NCBI GenBank assembly: GCA_041574955.1 | Contig: JBFGNS010000040.1 | Coordinates: forward strand, 1 to 27,643 | Direction: 5' to 3' | DNA length: 27,643 bases | From: CALZJC01 sp041574955 | Lineage (GTDB): Bacteria; Acidobacteriota; Thermoanaerobaculia; Multivoradales; JAHEKO01 | Shown: in pieces, positions 1 through 7,479 of the stretch | Layout of the letters: each line of letters starts with the position of its first letter | How positions within the stretch are numbered: position 1 is the stretch's first letter | Notes under the pieces: generated by a model | Seen by the model: only the letters and a program-made list of their open reading frames with translations | Told to the model about the DNA's origin: nothing | Database searches by the model: none | Made by a program: the position numbers and the translations under genes

Positions 1-2
1 CG

Positions 3-27
3 CCCCCCCCCCCGCTTCTCTCTCTCT
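3..27. repeat. Simple-sequence tract: C11 followed by (TC)5T
   Basis: Eleven consecutive C residues (3-13) are followed by an alternating TC run (17-27). The tract ends immediately before the GGAG ribosome-binding site (28-31) of the beta-barrel gene starting at 43. Homopolymers and dinucleotide runs like these are prone to slippage. It lies at the window edge, so the promoter context is not visible. Confidence 0.8.
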
Positions 28-42
28 GGAGACACGACAACC

Positions 43-549
43 ATGAAGACCCCTGACACCTCACGACCCGGCCGCCCTGCGACACTCCCGGCGGCCGCCT
101 TCCTGACCCTGCTCGGCCTGCTCGCCCCGACCGGCAACGCCGGCGCGGCTCCGGCAGACGACGAGATCGACTTCGGACTGCGCGCCGGCATCTACGCCGA
201 CGCCTCGGACGCCTTCCTGGGCGCCGAGATCCTCGGCCGGATGGGCGACAAGGGCTGGTTCTACAACCCCAACCTCGAGTGGGTGCCGCGCGACGGGGGT
301 GATCTGATCACCCTGAACGCCGACTTCCACTACGACTTCAAGGTCGACGAGCCGGTCTACGTGTGGGCCGGCGGCGGCCCGGCGCTGGTGTTCAAGAACA
401 ACCGGCGCAACGACGACACCGACCTCGGCCTCAACCTGCTGGCCGGCATCGGCTTCAAGACCGAGGGCCCGCTGCGCCCCTACGTCCAGGCCAAGATCCT
501 GCTGGCCGACGACACCGAGGCGGTGCTGGCGTTCGGCATCCGATTCTAG
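43..549 (+). CDS. Small outer-membrane beta-barrel protein (porin-like, function unknown)
   Basis: A 168-residue exported protein. Residues 1-36 look like a Sec signal peptide with a long basic/polar N-region, a Leu/Ala-rich core and an AGA-like cleavage site. The mature part alternates polar and hydrophobic residues with Gly/aromatic turns (for example GGGPALVF) and ends in Phe, the classic C-terminal signal of Bam-inserted barrels. Its size would give roughly eight strands, like OmpW/OmpX-type barrels. The ATG is supported by GGAG at 28-31, 11 nt upstream. It converges on serS across a hairpin-rich gap. No ligand or transport role can be read from the sequence; a soluble periplasmic beta-sandwich is the alternative. 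Confidence 0.7.
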   Translation: MKTPDTSRPGRPATLPAAAFLTLLGLLAPTGNAGAAPADDEIDFGLRAGIYADASDAFLGAEILGRMGDKGWFYNPNLEWVPRDGGDLITLNADFHYDFKVDEPVYVWAGGGPALVFKNNRRNDDTDLGLNLLAGIGFKTEGPLRPYVQAKILLADDTEAVLAFGIRF

Positions 550-570
550 ACCTGACCCCTCGGGCGGCCG

Positions 571-597
571 CCCGGCGCGCCGCGCCTGAGCGCCGGG
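571..597. terminator. GC-rich hairpin between convergent genes
   Basis: A perfect 8-bp stem (CCCGGCGC at 571-578 pairing with GCGCCGGG at 590-597) with an 11-nt loop lies between the convergent stops at 549 and 638. It is preceded by a perfect 14-bp palindrome at 561-574. There is no T-tract on either side, so it would be a non-canonical bidirectional terminator or a 3'-end stabiliser. Chance hairpins are common at this GC content. Confidence 0.4.
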
Positions 598-637
598 CGC
601 CGTCCCCCGGATCCGGATTCGCGGCGCGGCCGGCCGA

Positions 638-1921
638 TCAGCTGGCCGCGATCCGCTTGCGCCCGCCCAGGTACCCGCGCAGCGCCTCGGGCACCGCCAC
701 CGAGCCGTCGGCCTGCTGGCAGTTCTCGAGAATCGCCACCAGCGTCCGGCCGACTGCCAGCCCGGAGCCGTTCAAGGTGTGCAGGTAGCGAGGCTTGCCG
801 CCGCCCTCGGGGCGGTAGCGCAGCCCGGCGCGGCGCGCCTGGTAGGCCTCGCAGTTGGAGCAGGAGGAGATCTCGCGGTAGGCCTGCTGGCCGGGCAGCC
901 AGACCTCGATGTCGTAGGTCTTGGCGGCGGAGACTCCCATGTCGCCGGTCGACAGGGTCACCACCCGGTACGGCAGCTCGAGGAGCTGGAGCACCCGCTC
1001 GGCGTGGCCGGTGAGCTCCTCGAGCGCCTGGTAGCTGGTCTCGGGGGTGGTGAGCTGGACCAGCTCCACCTTGTTGAACTGGTGCTGGCGGATGAGCCCG
1101 CGGACGTCCTTGCCGTAGGAGCCGGCCTCGGCGCGAAAGCACGGCGTGTGGGCGGTGTAGCGGCGCGGCAGCTCGCGCTCCTCCAGGATCTCGCCGCGGT
1201 GGAGGTTGGTCAGCGGCACCTCGGCGGTGGGCACCAGGTAGTACGGGCTGTCGCCCTCGAGCCGGAACTGGTCCTCGGCGAACTTGGGGAGCTGGCCGGT
1301 GCCGATGAGCGCGTCGGCGTTGACGATGAACGGCGGCAGCACCTCGCGGTAGCCGTGCTCGCCGGTGTGCAGGTCGAGCATGAAGTTGATCAGCGCCCGC
1401 TCGAGCCGCGCCCCGAGGTCCCAGTAGACGGTGAAGCGGGCGCCGGTGATGCGGGCGGCGCGCTCGAAGTCGAGGATCCCCAGATCCGTCCCCAGGTCCC
1501 AGTGGGCCTTGGGCTCGAAGTCGAACGCGGGCGGCTCGCCCACCCGGCGCTCCTCGCGGTTGGCCGCCTCGTCGGCGCCCACCGGCACCGAGTCGTGCGG
1601 CACGTTGGGCAGCTCGAGCTCGAGCCGGTCGAGCTCGGCGCCGGCCGCGCCGACGGTCTCCTCGAGCGCCGCGATGCGGCCCTTGAGCTCGGCCACCGCG
1701 GCGATCTCGGCCGCCGCGTCGCCGCCCTCCCGCTTGACCAGCCCGATCTGCTTGCTGGCCTCGTTGCGCCGGCGCTTGAGCTCCTCGAGCTCCACCAGCC
1801 CGGCGCGGCGCTCGCCGTCGAGCGTCTGCCAGCGGTCGACCTCGCCCGGCTCGCCGCCGCGCGCGGCCAGGGCCTGTTTGACCCGGTCGGGATCCGACCG
1901 CAGAAGCTCGCGCGACAGCAT
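638..1921 (-). CDS. serS: Seryl-tRNA synthetase
   Basis: A class II aminoacyl-tRNA synthetase that charges tRNA-Ser (and tRNA-Sec where present) with serine in the cytoplasm. The 427-residue length is normal. Residues 1-110 form the Arg/Glu/Lys-rich antiparallel coiled coil that grips the tRNA long arm. The catalytic core follows, with motif 2 (PCFRAEAGSYGKDVRGLIR, which carries the ATP-binding Arg) and motif 3 near the C-terminus (GSGLAVGRTLVAILEN, again with the conserved Arg). The ATG follows the upstream O-antigen-ligase-like stop by 13 nt, so it is the last gene of the ricT operon. It also has a private extended -10 (TGC-TAGACT) 10 nt upstream of the ATG and no Shine-Dalgarno, so a second, near-leaderless transcript is likely. 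Confidence 0.97.
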   Translation of the reverse strand: MLSRELLRSDPDRVKQALAARGGEPGEVDRWQTLDGERRAGLVELEELKRRRNEASKQIGLVKREGGDAAAEIAAVAELKGRIAALEETVGAAGAELDRLELELPNVPHDSVPVGADEAANREERRVGEPPAFDFEPKAHWDLGTDLGILDFERAARITGARFTVYWDLGARLERALINFMLDLHTGEHGYREVLPPFIVNADALIGTGQLPKFAEDQFRLEGDSPYYLVPTAEVPLTNLHRGEILEERELPRRYTAHTPCFRAEAGSYGKDVRGLIRQHQFNKVELVQLTTPETSYQALEELTGHAERVLQLLELPYRVVTLSTGDMGVSAAKTYDIEVWLPGQQAYREISSCSNCEAYQARRAGLRYRPEGGGKPRYLHTLNGSGLAVGRTLVAILENCQQADGSVAVPEALRGYLGGRKRIAAS

Positions 1922-1931
1922 GGCGGCGCGG

Positions 1932-1940
1932 AGTCTAGCA
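1932..1940 (-). promoter_or_regulatory. Extended -10 promoter element for serS
   Basis: Read on the minus strand this is TGC-TAGACT, an extended -10 (TGn plus TAnnnT). It ends 10 nt before the serS ATG and overlaps the stop codon of the gene upstream. No -35 match is visible at 16-18 bp. The same ten bases, TGCTAGACTC, occur upstream of purD (7479-7488). Confidence 0.5.
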
Positions 1941-3779
1941 GGGCCCCGGCGGGCCGGCGCCGCCCCAGCGCACAGGCTGGACGGCCACGCCCAGCAGGCG
2001 GATGTCGCGCGAGCGCTCGAGGTCCGGGTGGCGCAGGAAGTCGCGGAACGGCCGGAACGCGGGGCGCGCCTCGATCTCGAGCACCAGCGACCCGGCCGCC
2101 GGCGGGCCGACCGCGAGGCACCGCTCCTGCCAGCGGTCCGGCTCGCTCAGCGTGAAGCTGTCGAGCCGGCGGCCGTCGACCGACAGCGTCACCTCGACCG
2201 GCCGCTCGGCGGCGCGTGGATGGCCGTTCGCCACCGTCACCACCAGCGCGGCGTCGCGCCACGGCAGCCGCCGTGCGGCGCGCGCCGTGGTCCACTCGAA
2301 CGGCTGCCCGCGCCGCCCCTCCGGCCGGTGGAAGCCGTAGCTGGCGGAGCTGGCGCTCGTCACCGGCGCGAGCGCCGACGCCCGCCAGGCGGCGACCGCC
2401 ACCGCCGCCACCACCAGCGCCGCGGCGGCCCTCCTGCGGCGCCGGCTGGCCGGCGCCGCGGGCGCGAGGGCCGCGACCGAGCCGGCCACGATCCAGAACA
2501 GCCACTGGATCGCCTTGACGAAGAACAGGTACTGGACCACGCCGTGGACCGCGGCGCCGACGAGCGCCACCGCCAGCCCGCGCGCCAGCAGCCGCCGGTC
2601 GCGGTCGGCGGAGCGGAGCCCAGCGCCCAGCGCTCCGGCCAGCGCCCAGGCCAGCCAGGCGAAGGCGGCCAGCCCCAGGGCGCCGCGCTCGACCGCCACC
2701 GCCAGGTAGTGGTTGTGAGGCGTCAGCCAGCCGACGCGCCGGGCGACGCGGCTCATCTCCCGCTCTTCCCAGGCCGGCACGAACGCACCCAGGCCCCAGC
2801 CGAGGGCGGGGCGGTCCCACATCATGACCGCCGTGGCGCGCCACACTGCCGGCCGGCCGCCCGCCTCGGCGATCTCCCGGGCGCGGCTCACCACCGGCCC
2901 GAGGACGGCGGGACGCAACGCCCACAGCGACACCGCCACCAGCGCGACGGCGCCGGCCCCGACCGCCAGCCGGCGGCGGGCCCGGGGGCTCCGCCAGGCC
3001 GCCAGCGGCCCGGCCAGGGCCACCGCCACCGCCAGCTGGACGGCGGCGGCGATCCAGGCCCCGCGCTGCAGGGTCAGCACCAGCGCCACGCCCGCAAGGG
3101 CGGCCAGCGCCAGCGCCGCGCCGCGGCCCCGCCGGCCGGCGCCGGCAAGCGCCGCCACCGCCACCGGCGCCGCCATCACCAGGTACTCGGCCAGCCAGCC
3201 GGAGTGGAAGAACAGCGCGTGCAACCGCTCATCGAGCCACGGCTCGCCCACCGGCCGCCAGGCCCACAGCTCCAGCCAGCCGAGATGAGCGGCCAGCCCC
3301 ACCGCCAGGACCGCCGCCATGCCGGCGGCCAGCGCCACTCCCAGCGCCCGCGGCGAGCGGCCGGCGAACGCCCGGCGCACCGCCACGAACAGCGCGACGC
3401 CGAGCGCCAGGTCGAGAGCGGCGCGCCAGCTGTAGAGCGCCGACCAGCTCTCGGCCCCCGGCAGCTCGGCGAGCAGCCCGGCGAGCGAGCGCGGCTGCCA
3501 GGAGGGCGGGCGGTAGAGCGCCGGGGCCATCGACGCCAGGCTGGCGAGCGCCAGGGCCAGGACCGGCAGGTCGAGACGCGAGCGGGGCGCCGGCCCGGCA
3601 CGCCAGGCGGTGACCACGGCAGCCAGCGCCGCCAGGTCGAAGGCGGCGAGGTACGGGCCACCCGGCGGCGAGCCGAACAGCGGCAGCGCCGCGGCCAGCA
3701 CCAGCAGGCCGGCGCGCGGCCGCCACACCCCCGCCGCCAGCACCGCCGGCGGCATCAGCCAGGTCAGGAGCTCGGGCAC
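1935..3779 (-). CDS. O-antigen ligase/polymerase-like membrane protein with extra C-terminal beta domain
   Basis: A Wzy_C/WaaL-family glycan ligase or polymerase of 614 residues. About ten to twelve hydrophobic segments lie between residues 10 and 465. The family hallmarks are a conserved Arg after a transmembrane segment (LTLQRGAW, R239) and PHNHYL at 354-359 in the periplasmic loop, the catalytic His region of WaaL. Residues 475-614 are a soluble, beta-rich tail (SYGFHRPEG...FEWTTARAARRLP...VTLSVDGRRL) resembling beta-sandwich tails seen on some membrane glycosyltransferases. The GTG start at 3779 overlaps the pdxA end by 16 nt and has GGAGAG just upstream; the ATG at 3755 is an alternative without a ribosome-binding site. 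Substrate unknown: lipid A-core ligation, polysaccharide polymerisation or protein O-glycosylation are all possible. No other glycan gene flanks it directly. Confidence 0.82.
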   Translation of the reverse strand: MPELLTWLMPPAVLAAGVWRPRAGLLVLAAALPLFGSPPGGPYLAAFDLAALAAVVTAWRAGPAPRSRLDLPVLALALASLASMAPALYRPPSWQPRSLAGLLAELPGAESWSALYSWRAALDLALGVALFVAVRRAFAGRSPRALGVALAAGMAAVLAVGLAAHLGWLELWAWRPVGEPWLDERLHALFFHSGWLAEYLVMAAPVAVAALAGAGRRGRGAALALAALAGVALVLTLQRGAWIAAAVQLAVAVALAGPLAAWRSPRARRRLAVGAGAVALVAVSLWALRPAVLGPVVSRAREIAEAGGRPAVWRATAVMMWDRPALGWGLGAFVPAWEEREMSRVARRVGWLTPHNHYLAVAVERGALGLAAFAWLAWALAGALGAGLRSADRDRRLLARGLAVALVGAAVHGVVQYLFFVKAIQWLFWIVAGSVAALAPAAPASRRRRRAAAALVVAAVAVAAWRASALAPVTSASSASYGFHRPEGRRGQPFEWTTARAARRLPWRDAALVVTVANGHPRAAERPVEVTLSVDGRRLDSFTLSEPDRWQERCLAVGPPAAGSLVLEIEARPAFRPFRDFLRHPDLERSRDIRLLGVAVQPVRWGGAGPPGPC

Positions 3780-4807
3780 GCTCTCCGGGGCAGGCTCCCC
3801 GCCAGCAACTCGACCGCGGCGCCGGCGGCGCGCTCGAGCGGCGCGGCGTCGGCCACGCCGCGGCCGGCGATGCCGAAAGCGGTGCCGTGGTCGACCGAGG
3901 TGCGGACAAACGGCAGCCCCAGCGTCCAGTTGACCGCGGTGCCGAAGGCCGCGGTCTTGACCGCGATCAGCCCCTGGTCGTGGTAGAGCGCCAGCACCCA
4001 GTCGAACTCGCCGCGACGGGCGCGGGCGAACAGCGAGTCGGCGCTCTCCGGACCATGGGCGTCGGCACCGCGACGGCGCGCTTCCGCCACCGCCGGTGCG
4101 ACCACGGCGGCGTCTTCCTCGCCCAGCAGGCCCTGCTCGCCGGCGTGGGGGTTGAGCCCCGCCACCGCGATGCGGCCACCGGCGTGCCGGTCGAGACAGA
4201 GCAGGGCGTCGAGCAGCGGCTCGACCGCCAGGCCGTCGATCGCCCGGCGCAGCGGCAGGTGGGTGGTGAGCAGCGCCACCTGCATCTCGGGCGCCAGGAA
4301 CGCCATCAGGTAGTCGCGGCCGTAGCGCTCGAGCCCACAGGCCGCGGCCAGGTGGTCGGTGTGGCCGCGGAACTCCGGCGCCACGTGGCGCGCGATCGAC
4401 GCCTTGCTGACCGGCGCGGTGACCAGCGCGTCGGCGACGCCCCGGCGCACCAGCTCGACGCCCAGGTCGAGCGCCGCGAGGGCGCCGGCGGCGTCGGCCG
4501 CGGTCGGCTCGCCGGGCCGCACCCGCCGGCGCTCGCCCACCGGGTCGACGACCGTCACCCGCTCGCCGGCGGCGAGCTGCGAGCGGTCGGCCGGCGGCGC
4601 CACGTAGTCCAGCCGGTCGGCCACCGCGGCGCGCACCGGCAGTGCCTGCGCCTCGAGCGCGGCGCGCTCGGCGACCAGCAGCGGCCGCCACCCCCGACCG
4701 CCCTCGCCTGCCAGGCGCAGCAGGATCTCGGGACCGATGCCGGCGGTGTCGCCCTGGGTCAGGGCGAGGACCGGTGCGGCGGGGGCGTCTGGGTGCGGAC
4801 CGCTCAC
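3764..4807 (-). CDS. pdxA: 4-hydroxythreonine-4-phosphate dehydrogenase
   Basis: Catalyses NAD-dependent oxidation of 4-phosphohydroxy-L-threonine in DXP-dependent pyridoxal-phosphate synthesis. The 347 residues carry the family motifs: QGDTAGIGPE (18-27), VTAPVSK (129-135), RGHTDHLA with metal ligand H149, AGLNPHAGE with H221, YHDQG with H276, and RTSVDHGTAFGIAG (302-315). In the last motif, Gly stands where most family members have Asp or Glu (TAFD/TALE), a small deviation. The GTG start lies 40 nt after the hfq-like stop with only a weak GGCGGG upstream. The 3' end overlaps the next gene by 16 nt, suggesting translational coupling. The PdxA2 (YgbK-associated) subfamily is less likely without a DUF1537 neighbour. 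Confidence 0.93.
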   Translation of the reverse strand: MSGPHPDAPAAPVLALTQGDTAGIGPEILLRLAGEGGRGWRPLLVAERAALEAQALPVRAAVADRLDYVAPPADRSQLAAGERVTVVDPVGERRRVRPGEPTAADAAGALAALDLGVELVRRGVADALVTAPVSKASIARHVAPEFRGHTDHLAAACGLERYGRDYLMAFLAPEMQVALLTTHLPLRRAIDGLAVEPLLDALLCLDRHAGGRIAVAGLNPHAGEQGLLGEEDAAVVAPAVAEARRRGADAHGPESADSLFARARRGEFDWVLALYHDQGLIAVKTAAFGTAVNWTLGLPFVRTSVDHGTAFGIAGRGVADAAPLERAAGAAVELLAGSLPRRACPSS

Positions 4808-4847
4808 GGCCCGCCAAACCTACAACGGAAGCGGAGCGGGCCGGGCG

Positions 4848-5171
4848 CTACTCGGAGGCCGCGCGGCGCCGGCGCTTGAGCTCCTCCTCCTTGAACATGT
4901 AGCGGATGTTGTGCTTCGGGATCAGCAGGTTGGGCTCGCGGTGCCGGTTGAACTTGATGGCGTTCTTGTCGTACCACTCGATCCAGCCGCGCAGCTCGTC
5001 GCCGTTGGTCAGCACAAGCACCATCGGCGTACGTGCCGCCATCTGCTTGAGGTAGTAGAACTCCTCGGCGTTGGTCTGCTCCGGCGGCGCCTGCTTGCGG
5101 CGCACCGCCCGGGAGGGACCGTTCTTCTTGAGATCTGCCATGTCGGGGCGAATCAGCTTTCGGTTGGCCAT
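4848..5171 (-). CDS. hfq: Hfq-like Sm-fold RNA chaperone (divergent)
   Basis: A 107-residue protein whose residues 35-95 match the Hfq Sm fold: an N-terminal helix (AEEFYYLKQM), the Sm1 strand-turn-strand (VLVLTNGDELRGWIEWYDKNA), and Sm2 ending in IPKHNIRYM. The last corresponds to the YKHAIST motif of Hfq and keeps the Lys-His pair (K86, H87) used for U-rich RNA at the proximal face. It differs from canonical Hfq in a 34-residue basic N-terminal extension and an Arg-rich tail (KRRRR). The ATG at 5171 is chosen over upstream in-frame codons because GAGGGA lies 5-6 nt before it and because upstream residues overlap ricT without Hfq similarity. It starts 7 nt after the ricT stop. Probable role: sRNA-mRNA pairing and mRNA stability. 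Another Sm-like protein is the alternative. Confidence 0.72.
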   Translation of the reverse strand: MANRKLIRPDMADLKKNGPSRAVRRKQAPPEQTNAEEFYYLKQMAARTPMVLVLTNGDELRGWIEWYDKNAIKFNRHREPNLLIPKHNIRYMFKEEELKRRRRAASE

Positions 5172-5178
5172 GGTTCCC

Positions 5179-5910
5179 TCACGCAGGCTTCGCAGCCGGG
5201 GCCTTGGGTTTGCGGGGCGGCTTCTGGTACTGGTCGTCCTCGTAGGCCAGACAGCACAGCAGGCGGCCACATTGGCCGGAGATCTTGGAAGGGTTGAGGC
5301 TCAGGTTCTGGCGCTTGGCCATCTGGATCGAGATCGGCTTGAAATCCGTGAGCCAGGTGGAGCAGCACAGGGTGCGGCCGCAGACGCCGATGCCGCCGAG
5401 CAGCCCGGCCTCGTCCCGCGCGCCCACCTGGGTCATGCGGATCTTGGCCGAGAAGCGCCGCGAGATGTCGCGCACCAGGCGCCGAAAATCTACTCGCCCG
5501 TCGGCGGTGAAGAAAACGGTGGCGCGCTTGGTGTCGAGCGAGAAGTCGACCTTGGAGATCTTCATCTCGAGGCCCAGCCGGCGCGCCCGCTCCTGGGCGA
5601 ACAGCTTGGCGGCGGTCTCCTTGTCCAGCTTGCGGTCGTGGGCTCTGGCGTCGTCGTCGGTCGCCAGCCGCAGGATGCGCTTGGCGGAGGCTTTCTGGCA
5701 CGGCTTGAAGACCGGCATCGGCGACATCTCGACCCGGCCGAAGAGCGGCCCGGCGTCCGAGTCCACCACCACCCGGTCACCCTTGGCGTAGACCGTCCCC
5801 TGGGTGGCGGAGAGGGTCAGGTTGGTCTCCTCGCCGAAACGCACGCCGACGAAGGTGTCCTCGAGAGCCGTCGATTGGCCCTTGAACGAGCAACCCTGGC
5901 AGCCCGGCAT
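5179..5910 (-). CDS. ricT: RicT/YaaT-type PSP1 domain protein
   Basis: A PSP1-family protein of 243 residues. In Bacillus subtilis RicT joins RicA and RicF in the Fe-S-containing Y-complex that steers RNase Y mRNA processing. Here the N-terminal CQGC (residues 4-7) and the C-terminal cysteine clusters GVCGRTLCC (175-183) and GQCGRLLCC (212-220) form the conserved cysteine set. The PSP1 core spans about 85-200, followed by a Lys/Pro/Ala tail. The ATG at 5910 is preceded by AGGAGA at 9 nt; a 26-residue in-frame extension to 5988 is not supported. It is the first gene of the five-gene operon, directly before the hfq-like gene. Neither ricA nor ricF is in the window. Confidence 0.88.
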   Translation of the reverse strand: MPGCQGCSFKGQSTALEDTFVGVRFGEETNLTLSATQGTVYAKGDRVVVDSDAGPLFGRVEMSPMPVFKPCQKASAKRILRLATDDDARAHDRKLDKETAAKLFAQERARRLGLEMKISKVDFSLDTKRATVFFTADGRVDFRRLVRDISRRFSAKIRMTQVGARDEAGLLGGIGVCGRTLCCSTWLTDFKPISIQMAKRQNLSLNPSKISGQCGRLLCCLAYEDDQYQKPPRKPKAPAAKPA

Positions 5911-6041
5911 GATCAGCCGTCTCCTGAATGCACGACAAATACCAACTCGGTGGATCGCGATCTGCAGCGGCGAGCCGCGGGCACTCACCAGTACCAGTCA
6001 GCAGGAACCGCTCGAACTGCAGCTACGGATCGCAGAAGCGA
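5911..6041 (-). promoter_or_regulatory. ricT leader (5' UTR, about 130 nt)
   Basis: The stretch between the predicted transcription start near 6041 and the ricT ATG is less GC-rich than its surroundings. On the minus strand it holds CTGCAG twice, a tandem ACTGGT repeat (around 5990-6001) and the AGGAGA ribosome-binding site. The length leaves room for folding or binding by the encoded RNA-binding proteins, but I recognise no riboswitch class. Confidence 0.35.
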
Positions 6042-6047
6042 TAGGCC

Positions 6048-6077
6048 ATTATGGCGTCGGCTGCCGCCACCTGTCAA
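6048..6077 (-). promoter_or_regulatory. Sigma-70-type promoter for the ricT-hfq-pdxA-serS operon
   Basis: On the minus strand a perfect TTGACA (6072-6077) is separated by 18 bp from CATAAT (6048-6053), five of six matches to TATAAT. This is the best -35/-10 pair seen in the window and sits in an unusually AT-containing patch between the purD stop and ricT. Expected transcription start is near 6041. Confidence 0.65.
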
Positions 6078-6116
6078 ACGAGACGATGGGCGGGCAACGC
6101 ACCGCCACAGCGCGGC

Positions 6117-7403
6117 TCAACCGTCGGCAGCGCGCGCCTCGAGGACTCTGCGGCCGATGTCGGAGCGGCACAGCTTGCTCGGCCAGTCGATGCGCGCGGC
6201 CGCCTGGTAGGCGGCGCGCAACGCGTCGCGCAGTCCGGGCCCGGTGGCGCAGACGTTCAGCACCCGGCCGCCGGCAGTGACCAGCCGCCCGTTGTCGACC
6301 GCGGTGCCGGCGTGGAAGATCTCTACACCGGGCAGCGCCGCGGCCGCCTCCAGCCCCTCGATCGGCTCACCGACCACCGGCCGCTCGGGGTAGGGGGAGC
6401 TGCCCAGCACGACGCAGGCTGCCGCCTCCTGGCGGAACCTGAGCCGCTGCGAGCCGAACTGACCGGCGGCGCCCGCCGCCAGCACCGGCAGGGGGTCGTC
6501 CTCCAGCCTCAGCATCAGCGGCTGCGCCTCGGGATCGCCGAGCCGCACGTTGAACTCCAGCACCTGCGGCCCCTCCTCGGTCAGCACCAGACCGGCGTAC
6601 AGCACGCCGACGAAGCGGCGGTTCTCGGACGCCATGCCGGCAACGGTGCGGTGGATCACGGTGTCGAGGACCGTAGCCGCCTGCTCCGCGCCGAGCACGC
6701 CGGACGGGCTGTGCGCCCCCATGCCGCCGGTGTTGGGGCCGGTGTCGCCGTCGCCGACCCGCTTGTAGTCCTTGGAGCTGGCCATCGGCAGAACCCGCTC
6801 GCCGTCGCTGAGAGCGATGAACGACACCTCCTCGCCCTCGAGGTACTTCTCCACCACCACCCGCTCGCCGCTGGCACCGAACCGCCGCTCTTCGAAGAAA
6901 GCCGCCAGAGCCTCCGCCACCTCGTCCTCGGTGCGCGGGATCAGCACGCCCTTGCCGGCCGCCAGCCCGTCCGCCTTGAGCACTACCGGCAGGCCGAAGT
7001 CGAGCACCGCGTTCCACGCCTCCTCGGCGTCGTGTGCCACCGCGAACGCCGCCGTCGGGATGCCGTGCCGCGCCATGAACTGCTTGGCAAACACCTTGCT
7101 GCCCTCGAGCTCCGCCGCCTGCTTGCGCGGACCGAACACCGCCAACCCGCGCGCCGCCATCTCGTCGGCCAGGCCGAGGGTGAGCGGCAGCTCGGGCCCC
7201 ACCACCGTCAGATCGATCTTCATCTCGCCGGCGAAGTCGGCCAGCCGCTGGACGTCATCCACCGACACCGGCACGCGGTCGGCCACCGCCTCGATGCCGG
7301 GGTTGCCGGGAGCGCAGTACAGCTCGTCGAGCAACGGGCTCTGCCGCAGCCGCCAGCACAGGGCGTGCTCGCGTCCACCGCTGCCGACGACCAGGACTCT
7401 CAT
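6117..7403 (-). CDS. purD: Phosphoribosylamine--glycine ligase (GAR synthetase)
   Basis: The second step of de novo purine synthesis: ATP-dependent joining of 5-phosphoribosylamine and glycine. The 428 residues follow the family order: the N-terminal domain begins MRVLVVGSGGREHAL, with APGNPGI at 31-37. The ATP-grasp core contains VLKADGLAAGKGV, the EKYLEGEEVSF segment and SSKDYKRVGDGDTGPNTGGMG. The Mg-binding LEFNVRLGDPEAQ follows, then the C-terminal domain with HAGTA. The ATG at 7403 is fixed by homology and by GGGAG 9 nt upstream; an in-frame extension toward 7697 has no family similarity. It is monocistronic here, 206 nt upstream of ricT with a strong promoter between, and no other pur gene is nearby. 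Confidence 0.97.
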   Translation of the reverse strand: MRVLVVGSGGREHALCWRLRQSPLLDELYCAPGNPGIEAVADRVPVSVDDVQRLADFAGEMKIDLTVVGPELPLTLGLADEMAARGLAVFGPRKQAAELEGSKVFAKQFMARHGIPTAAFAVAHDAEEAWNAVLDFGLPVVLKADGLAAGKGVLIPRTEDEVAEALAAFFEERRFGASGERVVVEKYLEGEEVSFIALSDGERVLPMASSKDYKRVGDGDTGPNTGGMGAHSPSGVLGAEQAATVLDTVIHRTVAGMASENRRFVGVLYAGLVLTEEGPQVLEFNVRLGDPEAQPLMLRLEDDPLPVLAAGAAGQFGSQRLRFRQEAAACVVLGSSPYPERPVVGEPIEGLEAAAALPGVEIFHAGTAVDNGRLVTAGGRVLNVCATGPGLRDALRAAYQAAARIDWPSKLCRSDIGRRVLEARAADG

Positions 7404-7479
7404 CGTGGAAACTCCCGCAGCCGCCAGGCCGAGGGCGCCAGCAGTCCGGCCCCCGGTAACGCTGCCCGTCGGCGCGGCG

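Noticed and set aside
561..574. Perfect 14-bp palindrome as an operator
   Set aside because: It contains a GGCCGCC-type word that is common by chance at this GC content and lies between gene 3' ends, so it is better read as part of the hairpin region.
1431..3986. 851-residue plus-strand open frame opposite serS, the O-antigen-ligase-like gene and pdxA
   Set aside because: The translation is a low-complexity Arg/Pro/Ala/Gln string, a by-product of GC-rich codon usage in the real minus-strand genes, which have clear family motifs.
1935..4817. 960-residue minus-strand frame that could suggest a PdxA-ligase fusion
   Set aside because: The part before 3779 is out of frame with pdxA and has no protein-like pattern. 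pdxA is intact in another frame; the ligase starts at the GTG at 3779.
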